NCBI GenBank assembly: GCA_018660965.1
Contig: JABJJH010000413.1
Span: 1 to 10,659, forward strand
Length of the DNA stretch: 10,659 nucleotides
Reading direction: 5' to 3'
Source: Rhodospirillaceae bacterium
Lineage (GTDB): Bacteria > Pseudomonadota > Alphaproteobacteria > UBA8366 > GCA-2717185
Below, piece after piece: positions 1 to 5,761 of the stretch. The position numbers and the translations under genes are program-made. Every line of letters starts with the position of its first letter. Within the stretch, counting starts at the first letter, position 1. The notes under the pieces are model-generated. The model made no database searches. It was not told the DNA's origin and worked only from the letters and a program-made list of their open reading frames with translations.

Positions 1-705
1 AATGGCCGGGCAGGTCTTGCGCAAATCGCCCGCCGTCTCACCCGCGCTGACGATAAACGCTGCGCCGCCGTCGGAGATCAGGCAACAGTCGAGCAGCCGC
101 AGCGGATCGCTGATGATCCGGGCGTTGGCCACGTCGTCCATGGTGATGATTTCGGTCATATGGGCGTCGGGATGCATGGAGGCGTGTTTGCGATGGGACA
201 CCGCCAGCGCGGCGAGATGTTCAAGCGTCGCGCCGGTTTCATGCAGATAGCGTTGCGCGACCAGCGCATAGGCGGCGGGGATGCTGATCCCGTAGGGTTG
301 TTCGAATTGCGGGTGACCGAATTCGGCCAGCGCCGCGACGGCCTTGTCACGGGTCATGCCGGTCAAGCGGTTGTCGCCGGTGACGCACAGGACATGGCGG
401 CAATCCCCGTTGCGCACCAGGGCGGCGGCCTGCATGGCCATCATGGCCGCCGTCGCCCCGCCGCCGTGCAATCCGGCGTTGAAGTTCGGCGCGACCCCGA
501 CATATTCGCAAAAGGCGGAACTCAACATCGGGTAGTTTTCCGTCAGCGCATAGGCGCAGAGGACGCCGTCGATGTCGGACAACTTCAATCCGGAATCGGC
601 CAATGCGCCGAAGGCCGCTTCGGAATGCAGCGACATACAGGTGCTGCCGGGAACCGTTCCGACCTTGGTGTTGTGAACGCCGCTGATGACCGCGTGTTTA
701 GGCAT
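1..705 (-). CDS. SCP-x/DitF-type thiolase-like protein (acetyl-CoA acetyltransferase family), partial
   Basis: The first 235 residues are visible; the C-terminal part lies beyond the left edge. The fold belongs to the thiolase superfamily, in the branch of sterol carrier protein X and DitF-like proteins that cleave or bind CoA thioesters of bulky acyl chains. Seen: an N-terminal start MPKHAVISGV, the stretch NAGLHGGGATAAMM (about residues 76-89) where thiolases carry their nucleophile, SHRKHASMHPDAH at 170-182, and SDGGAAFIVS at 211-220, typical of this branch. The nucleophilic Cys (as in NxxCSTG of SCP-x) is replaced by His80, so ordinary thiolysis is doubtful. Start: ATG preceded by AAGGAAG with a 5-nt spacer, both inside the last codons of the upstream hydratase gene; the 8-nt overlap ATGCCTAA implies translational coupling. 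Known for the family: such proteins often pair with a DUF35 OB-fold partner, which would lie outside this window. The family is clear; the reaction is not. Confidence 0.88.
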   Translation of the reverse strand, partial: MPKHAVISGVHNTKVGTVPGSTCMSLHSEAAFGALADSGLKLSDIDGVLCAYALTENYPMLSSAFCEYVGVAPNFNAGLHGGGATAAMMAMQAAALVRNGDCRHVLCVTGDNRLTGMTRDKAVAALAEFGHPQFEQPYGISIPAAYALVAQRYLHETGATLEHLAALAVSHRKHASMHPDAHMTEIITMDDVANARIISDPLRLLDCCLISDGGAAFIVSAGETAGDLRKTCPAI

Positions 706-1513
706 CGTTACTTCCTTTTTTGGCCAATTCGTCCCAGTTGAACAATAGCGGCTCCTTGCCCAGGAACCGTGCGACCGCTTGCTGATGGTATTCCGACTGC
801 AAGGCGATGCCCTGGGCGTAGGATTCCAGTTCGCCGACGGTTTTCTGATCCTGCGAAAACGAATTGTTGAGGATGTTCTTCGCCATGCCGACAGCTTCGC
901 GCGAGGCGTTCCTGAACCGCCCGGCGAATTCGATGGCGCGCTCCAGCAGTACGTCGGGTTCGTGGATTTCATACACGATGCTCATGTCGCGGGCTTCTTC
1001 CGCGCCGATGGAGCGTGCGGAGAGGACCAGATCCTTCGCGCGTTGCAGGCCGACGATGCGCGGCAGCAGAAAAAAACCGCCCGCGTCCGGCACCAGTCCA
1101 ATGCGCCCGAACACCGCGCAAAACCGGGCGCGCGTGGACGCCAGCACGAAATCGGCGGCGAGCGCAAGATTGAAGCCCGCCCCGAACGCCGGGCCGTCGA
1201 CGGCGGCGATCACCGGTAATTCCAGATTGACCAGTTCGGGCAACCAGACATGCAGCGCCTGAATGCGTTTTCGTCCGCCCTGGGCTGTGGGTTTGCCGCC
1301 GCTAAGGCTTTTCAGGTCGCCGCCGGCGCAGAACGCGCCGCCCGATCCGGTGATGATGGCCGCCTTCAACGACAAGTCTTCGCGGATTTCGGCGATGATG
1401 TCGGCCAGTTCGGCCCGCATCGTCAAATCGAACGCGTTGCGTTGTTCGGGTCGGTTGAAGGTGACGATGGCGATCTCGTCGCGGATTTCATACTTGATGG
1501 TTTTGTAGGACAT
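698..1513 (-). CDS. Enoyl-CoA hydratase/isomerase family protein (PaaG-like)
   Basis: A 271-aa crotonase-fold protein, normal length for the family, acting on acyl-CoA thioesters in the cytoplasm. Seen: the oxyanion-hole segment SGGAFCAGGDLKSL (about 57-70), the second oxyanion segment DGPAFGAGFNLALAAD (106-121) and IGLVPDAGG (138-146). Aligning by eye with rat mitochondrial hydratase, the Glu144 position is Asn115 and the Glu164 position is Phe135, so both classical hydratase acids are missing. Asp143 in VPDAGG matches the PaaG/isomerase subgroup, where this Asp is retained and thought catalytic. An isomerase or a retro-type reaction is therefore likelier than simple hydration. Start: ATG at 1513 with AAAGG upstream; the reading frame stays open further upstream (to 1654) but that part runs into the divergent SDR gene and has no family similarity. 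It is first in an operon with the thiolase-like gene, overlapping it by 8 nt. Confidence 0.9.
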   Translation of the reverse strand: MSYKTIKYEIRDEIAIVTFNRPEQRNAFDLTMRAELADIIAEIREDLSLKAAIITGSGGAFCAGGDLKSLSGGKPTAQGGRKRIQALHVWLPELVNLELPVIAAVDGPAFGAGFNLALAADFVLASTRARFCAVFGRIGLVPDAGGFFLLPRIVGLQRAKDLVLSARSIGAEEARDMSIVYEIHEPDVLLERAIEFAGRFRNASREAVGMAKNILNNSFSQDQKTVGELESYAQGIALQSEYHQQAVARFLGKEPLLFNWDELAKKGSNDA

Positions 1514-1540
1514 ACCGGGGCCTTTAAATTTCCGTGGATC

Positions 1541-1570
1541 ACTGTATTCAATGAAGCAGGTTGGTTTCAA
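1541..1570 (-). promoter_or_regulatory. Possible sigma70-type promoter for the hydratase-thiolase operon
   Basis: Read on the minus strand, TTGAAA (1570-1565) and TACAGT (1546-1541) are separated by 18 nt, 4 of 6 matches to TATAAT, and lie about 28 nt upstream of the hydratase ATG. The whole divergent gap is only 79 nt, so promoters for both directions must sit here or inside coding sequence. Assigned by eye to consensus only. Confidence 0.3.
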
Positions 1571-1580
1571 AAAGCAAGAC

Positions 1581-1585
1581 AGGAG
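1581..1585 (+). promoter_or_regulatory. Shine-Dalgarno site deciding the GTG start of the SDR gene
   Basis: AGGAG lies 7 nt upstream of the GTG at 1593. The in-frame ATG at 1551 has no comparable site and lies within the divergent promoter gap. The ATG at 1608 would also be too far from this site. The SDR fold itself begins only after residue 8, consistent with the GTG start. Confidence 0.7.
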
Positions 1586-1592
1586 TACGCAG

Positions 1593-2513
1593 GTGACGAA
1601 TACAAAAATGCTGGACGGCAAGGTCGCCGTGGTGACCGGGGCGGGACGGGGCATTGGCCGCGGGTTCGCAAAACTGATGGCGGCGCATGGCGCGAAAGTC
1701 GTCGTGAACGATCTTGGCGGGTCGGTGTCCGGCGAAGGCGAGGATCGCGGTCCGGCCTATGAGGTCGTGAACGAAATTCGCAACGATGGCGGCGAGGCGG
1801 TGGAAAACACCGACAGCGTCACCGATTGGGACGCGGCGCACGGCATCGTCCAACAAGCGGTCGACACGTTCGGTAAAATCGACATCGTCATCAACAACGC
1901 GGGCATTCTGCGCGACCGCATTTTCCATAAAATGACCGAAGAAGATTGGGATTCGGTCATCTCGGTGCATTTGAAGGGCAGTTTCAACATGAGCCGCGCC
2001 GCCGCCGATCATTTTCGCGCGCAGCAATCCGGCGCCTTCGTTCACATGACCTCGACATCCGGTCTGATCGGCAATTTCGGGCAGGCGAATTATTCGGCGG
2101 CCAAACTGGGCATCGCGGGATTGTCGAAGTCCATTGCGCTCGACATGGCGCGCTTCAACGTGCGCTCGAACTGCATCACGCCGTTCGCGTGGAGCCGGAT
2201 GATCGGGTCGATCCCGCAAGACACGCCGGAAGAACAGGCCCGTGTCGCCAAGATCAAGGAAATGACGCCGGACAAAATCGCCCCGATGGCGGTGTTCCTC
2301 GTTAGCGATGCGGCGGCGAATGTGAACGGCCAGATTTTCGGCGTGCGCAACAACGAACTTTTCCTGATGGGCCAATCGCGCCCCTTGCGCTCCGTGCATC
2401 GCAGCGAAGGCTGGACGCCGGAAGCCATCGCCGAACACGCCGCCCCGGCGATGCAGTCGAGCTTCTACCCGCTCGAACGCTCCGGCGACGTGTTCACCTG
2501 GGACCCGATTTAA
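1593..2513 (+). CDS. Short-chain dehydrogenase/reductase, MFE-2 (HSD17B4) dehydrogenase-domain type
   Basis: A 306-aa NAD(P)-dependent oxidoreductase. Seen: the Rossmann glycine motif TGAGRGIG (15-22), an acidic residue at the end of beta-2 in VVVNDLGG (Asp40) suggesting NAD rather than NADP, NNAG (101-104), and a catalytic Ser154-Tyr167-Lys171 triad in MTSTSG and YSAAK. The NDLGG, VHLKGSF and GNFGQANYSAAKLG blocks, and the C-terminal tail after residue 250, resemble the (3R)-hydroxyacyl-CoA dehydrogenase unit of peroxisomal multifunctional enzyme 2. Unlike MFE-2 it has no fused hydratase-2 or SCP2 domain. Likely role (inference): oxidation of a 3-hydroxyacyl-CoA to the 3-ketoacyl-CoA cleaved by the neighbouring thiolase-like protein. 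It is divergent from the hydratase operon across 79 nt. GTG start chosen for its AGGAG site. Confidence 0.9.
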   Translation: MTNTKMLDGKVAVVTGAGRGIGRGFAKLMAAHGAKVVVNDLGGSVSGEGEDRGPAYEVVNEIRNDGGEAVENTDSVTDWDAAHGIVQQAVDTFGKIDIVINNAGILRDRIFHKMTEEDWDSVISVHLKGSFNMSRAAADHFRAQQSGAFVHMTSTSGLIGNFGQANYSAAKLGIAGLSKSIALDMARFNVRSNCITPFAWSRMIGSIPQDTPEEQARVAKIKEMTPDKIAPMAVFLVSDAAANVNGQIFGVRNNELFLMGQSRPLRSVHRSEGWTPEAIAEHAAPAMQSSFYPLERSGDVFTWDPI

Positions 2514-2532
2514 AGGGCATTTCAGGCGTAAA

Positions 2533-2568
2533 AAAAGGCCGCTCCGGAAACCCCCGGCGCGGCCTTTT
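2533..2568. terminator. Bidirectional intrinsic terminator between convergent genes
   Basis: A perfect 10-bp stem pairs AAAAGGCCGC (2533-2542) with GCGGCCTTTT (2559-2568). Inside it, CCGG (2544-2547) can pair with CCGG (2554-2557). The A-run on the left and T-run on the right give a U-tail in either direction, so it can end both the SDR transcript (stop at 2513) and the acyl-CoA synthetase transcript (stop at 2589). Confidence 0.85.
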
Positions 2569-2588
2569 GTCTACATTTGTCCAGCGCC

Positions 2589-4703
2589 TTAGTTGGACTG
2601 GCGAATGATCAGCGCATCCAGCGCAACGCCGCCCTTGCCTTTTTCGCGCACGATGAACGGGTTGACGTCGACGCTTTCCAGCGTGTCGGCGTTGGCCGCC
2701 GCGAAGATGGACAGATCGGACAGCGCCGCCGCCAATGCGTCCACGTCGGCGGGTTCCTTGCCGCGCGCGCCCGCCAGGACTGCGTAGCCCTTGATGCTCT
2801 TGATCATGTCCATGGCTTCCTTGCGGCCGAACGGTGCCACCTTGAAGGCCACGTCGCCCAACACTTCGGTCAGGACACCGCCCAGCCCGAACATGACCAT
2901 CTGGCCGAACACTGGGTCACGATACGTGCCGAGGATCGTCTCCACGCCGCCGCCCATCATCTTGGACACCAGGATGCCGTCGATCTTGGCGTTGGGCGCG
3001 GCTTTCACCGCACGGGCCATGATTTCGTTGAACGCCTTGCGCACAGCCGTTTGCGAGTCGAGGCCCAGGACGACGCCACCGATTTCGGTTTTATGCTGAA
3101 TGTCGGCGGACACAATTTTGAGCACCACCGGGAAGCCAAGCCGCGCCGCTGCCTTGGCCGCGTCGGCGGGGGTTTTGGCGAGACTTTCACGACCCGACGG
3201 GACGCCTGCTTTTTTCAGCAGCCGCTTGGCGTCGTATTCGTTCAGCGGTTTTTTCGGAATGCTTGGCGTCGACGCCGGAATCTTGGGGGGCGTCGGCAGT
3301 TTCTGGGAAAATCCCTTGCGGAAACGATACAGGGCCGCGATCGCCTGAATAACTTCGTGCGGGTCCTCGAACGCAAGAATGCCTTCGTTTTCCAGTTTGG
3401 CGATATTTTCCCGGGTCCCGTAAATCGACAGCGCCATCAACCGGTCTGGATATTTCTTCCGGATCGGGCGAATGGCTTCCATCAGTTTTTCGCTCATCGC
3501 GTCGGATTGAGCGAAATAGGTAAAGAAGGATGCAATGGCGTCGTAATTGCCTTTTTCAAGCATCGCTTCGAAGAACTTGGTCAGAACCGTCCAGTCGTTA
3601 AAGAAGTTCGCCGTTGTGTCGACCGGGTTGCGCGTACCGGCGAAGGGGACAAGTTCCTTCAGGTCCTTTTGAACTTTTGTCGGCATTGGCGCTAAATTGA
3701 GGCCGTATTCAGCCGCCGCATCGGCCATCACCACGCCCGCGCCGCCGGAAATCGTAACAATGCCCAGACGGTCCGTCTTCGGATAGACCCCGAACGAACA
3801 GGCGTAGGAAATGTCGATGGCCTCGCGCAAGGTCGTGGCGCGATAGACCCCGAATTTATCGAAGATCGAATCAAACGCGTCGTCTGACCCGGCGAGTGAG
3901 GCCGTGTGCGACGCCGCGGCCGCCGCGCCGACATCCGATCCGCCGACTTTCATGATGATGACGGGTTTTTGTTTCGCATGCGCCAGCGATAACGCCTCAT
4001 ACAGCCGTTCAGGATCGCGGCACCCTTCCATGTAGCCCAGGATGACTTTTGTTTCCTCGTCTTCGGCCAGGAACTGGACACATTCCGCGAAGCCAATGTC
4101 GCATTCATTGCCGGTCGTCACCCAATACCGCATGCCCAGGCCCCGTTCGCGGGCCAGAACGAAACAATGCGATCCGAAGGCCCCGCTTTGGCTGGCGATG
4201 CCGACGGGCCCGACCTTGGGCCGGCCATCCAGGATGGAGGCGGTGAAGGTCGAATAGGAGGCGTCTTGACTGCTGAACACGCCCAGGCAGTTGGGTCCCA
4301 GGATACGCATGCCGGAATCGCGAGCCAGTTCCGACAATTGGATTTGGGCCTTTTCGCCATCGGCGTCCATTTCCGCAAACCCGGAGGTAAACGCGACAAT
4401 CGACTTTACGCCCTGCGCCGCGCAATCCTCGGCGACCTGTACGGCCATGCGCGCGGGAACCGCCATGATGGCTTGGTCTACCGGTTCCTTGATGTCCTTG
4501 ATGCTGGCGTAAGCCTTGAGGCCCTGAACTTCTTCGTAGTTCGGATTGACCGGGAGAATTTTGCCTTTGAAGCCAAAGTCTTTGAGGAGTTGAACCGGAC
4601 GCCCGCCAATTTTCCCGGGGTCGGCGGAGGCGCCGAGCACCGCAATGGTTTTTGGACGGAACAATGGTTCCAGACTTTTATAAACGTCCGATGTGTTGGC
4701 CAT
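2589..4703 (-). CDS. ADP-forming acyl-CoA synthetase (acetate-CoA ligase type), fused alpha-beta subunits
   Basis: A 704-aa enzyme of the NDP-forming acyl-CoA synthetase family: carboxylate + CoA + ATP to acyl-CoA + ADP + Pi, via a phosphohistidine. Seen in order: CoA-binding Rossmann domain from about residue 15 (TIAVLGASADPGKIGGRP), succinyl-CoA-ligase-like domains with ILGPNCLGV (134-142) and GIASQSGAFG (168-177), the phosphorylated His266 in ASHTASLAGSDD, a proline-rich linker (about 470-487), then an ATP-grasp domain with LKIVSADIQHKTEIGGV (528-544) and the closing SVDVNPF (677-683). Length is normal for the fused form without a GNAT acetyltransferase domain, so it is not a Pat-type protein lysine acetyltransferase. 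Start: ATG with GGGGAG 10 nt upstream. It stands alone, with a terminator at its end and a long divergent leader. Substrate unknown; in this context a bulkier acid than acetate is plausible. Confidence 0.92.
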   Translation of the reverse strand: MANTSDVYKSLEPLFRPKTIAVLGASADPGKIGGRPVQLLKDFGFKGKILPVNPNYEEVQGLKAYASIKDIKEPVDQAIMAVPARMAVQVAEDCAAQGVKSIVAFTSGFAEMDADGEKAQIQLSELARDSGMRILGPNCLGVFSSQDASYSTFTASILDGRPKVGPVGIASQSGAFGSHCFVLARERGLGMRYWVTTGNECDIGFAECVQFLAEDEETKVILGYMEGCRDPERLYEALSLAHAKQKPVIIMKVGGSDVGAAAAASHTASLAGSDDAFDSIFDKFGVYRATTLREAIDISYACSFGVYPKTDRLGIVTISGGAGVVMADAAAEYGLNLAPMPTKVQKDLKELVPFAGTRNPVDTTANFFNDWTVLTKFFEAMLEKGNYDAIASFFTYFAQSDAMSEKLMEAIRPIRKKYPDRLMALSIYGTRENIAKLENEGILAFEDPHEVIQAIAALYRFRKGFSQKLPTPPKIPASTPSIPKKPLNEYDAKRLLKKAGVPSGRESLAKTPADAAKAAARLGFPVVLKIVSADIQHKTEIGGVVLGLDSQTAVRKAFNEIMARAVKAAPNAKIDGILVSKMMGGGVETILGTYRDPVFGQMVMFGLGGVLTEVLGDVAFKVAPFGRKEAMDMIKSIKGYAVLAGARGKEPADVDALAAALSDLSIFAAANADTLESVDVNPFIVREKGKGGVALDALIIRQSN

Positions 4704-5035
4704 GACGTCGAGGCTCCCCGTTTTATTGTGCCAATTTTCACTTAATTATTGTTTTTCGTAGCGGTATTTTGGGACCCCGCGCCGGGCAAGACAACCTCTT
4801 TGCGGCAAAATGTCCGCACAAATTTTGGTTTTGGTTGTTGTTTTCGTCCGGAAGCGGTTTGGGACAAAGTTATTGACAAATTTTGGACGGCCAAACAGTC
4901 TGAATCATCTTCGGGCCAATCGTGGTGACGTATTTGGGGCCGTGGATTTCGGCCCGCGCGTGACAAATAACCGTCGATGGTGTTTTGAGGCGTCTACGCG
5001 TGTTGAGATCTTAAAAAATTAAAGGATAAGCAACT
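4704..5035. promoter_or_regulatory. 332-nt divergent intergenic region, locally AT-rich
   Basis: The region separates the divergent synthetase and biotinyl carrier genes and is clearly richer in A/T than its surroundings, with T-runs on the plus strand. It holds an exact direct repeat ACAAATTTTGG (4818-4828 and 4876-4886), three GACAAA words (4863, 4875, 4962) and an exact -35 hexamer TTGACA on the plus strand at 4873-4878. I find no convincing -10 at 16-18 nt from that hexamer. On the minus strand TTGTCT and CAAAAT with a 17-nt spacer (within 4764-4793) are a weak candidate for the synthetase. The short reading frames across it (4742-4966 minus, 4810-5022 plus) resemble no family I know and look like chance. 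Promoters for both neighbours must lie here. Confidence 0.5.
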
Positions 5036-5257
5036 ATGGCGAAGGAAGAAATCGAGTCGGAAGTCACCGGCACGGTCTGGAAGATTGAAACCAAGGTTGG
5101 CGACGTCGTGGCCGAGGGCGATGTCCTCATGATCTTGGAATCGATGAAAATGGAAATTCCCGTTCTCGCGACCGAAGCTGGCACGATCGCCGAGTTCCTG
5201 GTTGAGGAAGAAGACCCGGTGGCGGAGGGGCAGGCCGTCGCCGTGCTGGACACCTGA
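5036..5257 (+). CDS. Stand-alone biotinyl (biotin/lipoyl attachment) domain protein
   Basis: A 73-aa protein that is nothing but a biotinyl domain. The attachment motif ESMKMEIP (35-42) puts biotin on Lys38 by biotin protein ligase; Met-Lys-Met favours biotin over lipoate, for which DKA/DKV-type motifs are usual. The surrounding sequence shows the two-fold hammerhead pattern, GTVWKIETKVGDVVAEGD and AGTIAEFLVEEEDPVAEGQ. Family knowledge: free-standing carriers of this size exist, for example mycobacterial TB7.3, and serve acyl-CoA carboxylases whose other subunits are encoded elsewhere. No biotin carboxylase or carboxyltransferase gene is visible here. Start: ATG with AAAGGA 9 nt upstream. It lies 78 nt before the cyclic-nucleotide-binding gene on the same strand and may be co-transcribed with it. 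Confidence 0.9.
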   Translation: MAKEEIESEVTGTVWKIETKVGDVVAEGDVLMILESMKMEIPVLATEAGTIAEFLVEEEDPVAEGQAVAVLDT

Positions 5258-5299
5258 CGCGCTGTTCGGACAGATTCCCGGCCAATATCAACCAGCGCC

Positions 5300-5333
5300 G
5301 ATAGCCCGGTGGTGATAGCCCAGAGGCGATAGC
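5300..5333 (+). repeat. Three GATAGC units at 14-nt spacing
   Basis: GATAGC occurs at 5300-5305, 5314-5319 and 5328-5333, exactly 14 nt apart; the first two are GATAGCCC. The array fills the leader just before the ATG at 5336 and includes the AGAGG ribosome-binding site (5322-5326) between units two and three. It may be a small tandem duplication or a binding site for a protein or RNA. Confidence 0.55.
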
Positions 5334-5335
5334 AG

Positions 5336-5761
5336 ATGTATCAAGGCGGTGAAGCCTTCAAGGTCCTGGACCGGGTCGTGGTGGAAGCAGGTTCGAACTT
5401 CTTCCGTGAAGGCGATGGCGGTATGCGCGCCTATGTGGTGCAAAGCGGGTCCGTTGAAATATGGCGTAATATCGATGGCGAGCGGGTCGTGTACGCAACG
5501 ATTGGCGAAGGCGGTATCTTCGGCGAAATGGCGCTGGTTGATAGATCGACCCGAACCGCGAACGCGACCGCGGTCGAGGGGACGGTGTGCATCGTTATCA
5601 ACGAAATGACGTTTCGCCGGAAACTACGGGAAACCGATTCCTTCCTTGCCGGGTTAATTAGGGTGATGGTCGCCAATATCCGCTCGCTCCATCAGGAACA
5701 ATCGGGCGCCACCGCCCTGGAGGCGCTGGAAGACGAAATCGATATTATAGAAATAACCTGA
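5336..5761 (+). CDS. Stand-alone cyclic nucleotide-binding domain protein
   Basis: A 141-aa protein made almost entirely of one cNMP-binding domain (CRP/PKA-regulatory fold). Seen: beta-barrel segment FREGDGGMRAYVVQSGSVEIW (shown in part, about 23-43), and the phosphate-binding cassette FGEMALVDRSTRTANATA (62-79), where Glu64 and Arg73 occupy the positions that contact the ribose and the phosphate of cAMP. After the domain come helices to about 120 and an acidic tail (EALEDEIDIIE). There is no HTH, kinase, cyclase, transferase or membrane segment, so it cannot be a CRP-type transcription factor by itself. It would have to act through a partner. It lies 78 nt downstream of the biotinyl carrier gene. 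Its TGA stop directly abuts the stop of the convergent acyl-CoA dehydrogenase. The ATG is supported by AGAGG 9 nt upstream. Ligand binding is inferred from the intact cassette. Confidence 0.87.
   Translation: MYQGGEAFKVLDRVVVEAGSNFFREGDGGMRAYVVQSGSVEIWRNIDGERVVYATIGEGGIFGEMALVDRSTRTANATAVEGTVCIVINEMTFRRKLRETDSFLAGLIRVMVANIRSLHQEQSGATALEALEDEIDIIEIT

Noticed and set aside
160..741. Long plus-strand open frame opposite the thiolase-like gene (also 779-1219 and 1250-1762 opposite the hydratase).
   Set aside because: No family resemblance, skewed His/Arg/Gly composition typical of the antisense of GC-rich genes, and the opposite strand encodes clear enzymes.
1514..1654. N-terminal extension of the hydratase (47 extra residues).
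   Set aside because: It would run through the divergent SDR start; the ATG at 1513 has a ribosome-binding site and begins at the usual family N-terminus.
2577..3695. A 372-aa plus-strand open frame opposite the synthetase.
   Set aside because: Antisense shadow of a well-supported 704-aa enzyme; it starts inside the terminator region and has no recognisable domain.
4873..4901. TTGACA as the -35 of a sigma70 promoter for the biotinyl carrier.
   Set aside because: No acceptable -10 hexamer at 16-18 nt, and a leader of about 130 nt would result; kept only as a note in the intergenic region.
4912..4956. CGGGCC...GGCCCG inverted repeat in the intergenic region.
   Set aside because: Only 6 bp with a 33-nt loop, likely chance in GC-rich DNA.
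4742..5022. Two short frames (4742-4966 minus, 4810-5022 plus) in the divergent intergenic region.
   Set aside because: Low-complexity, no family match, mutually overlapping, and lying where promoters are needed.
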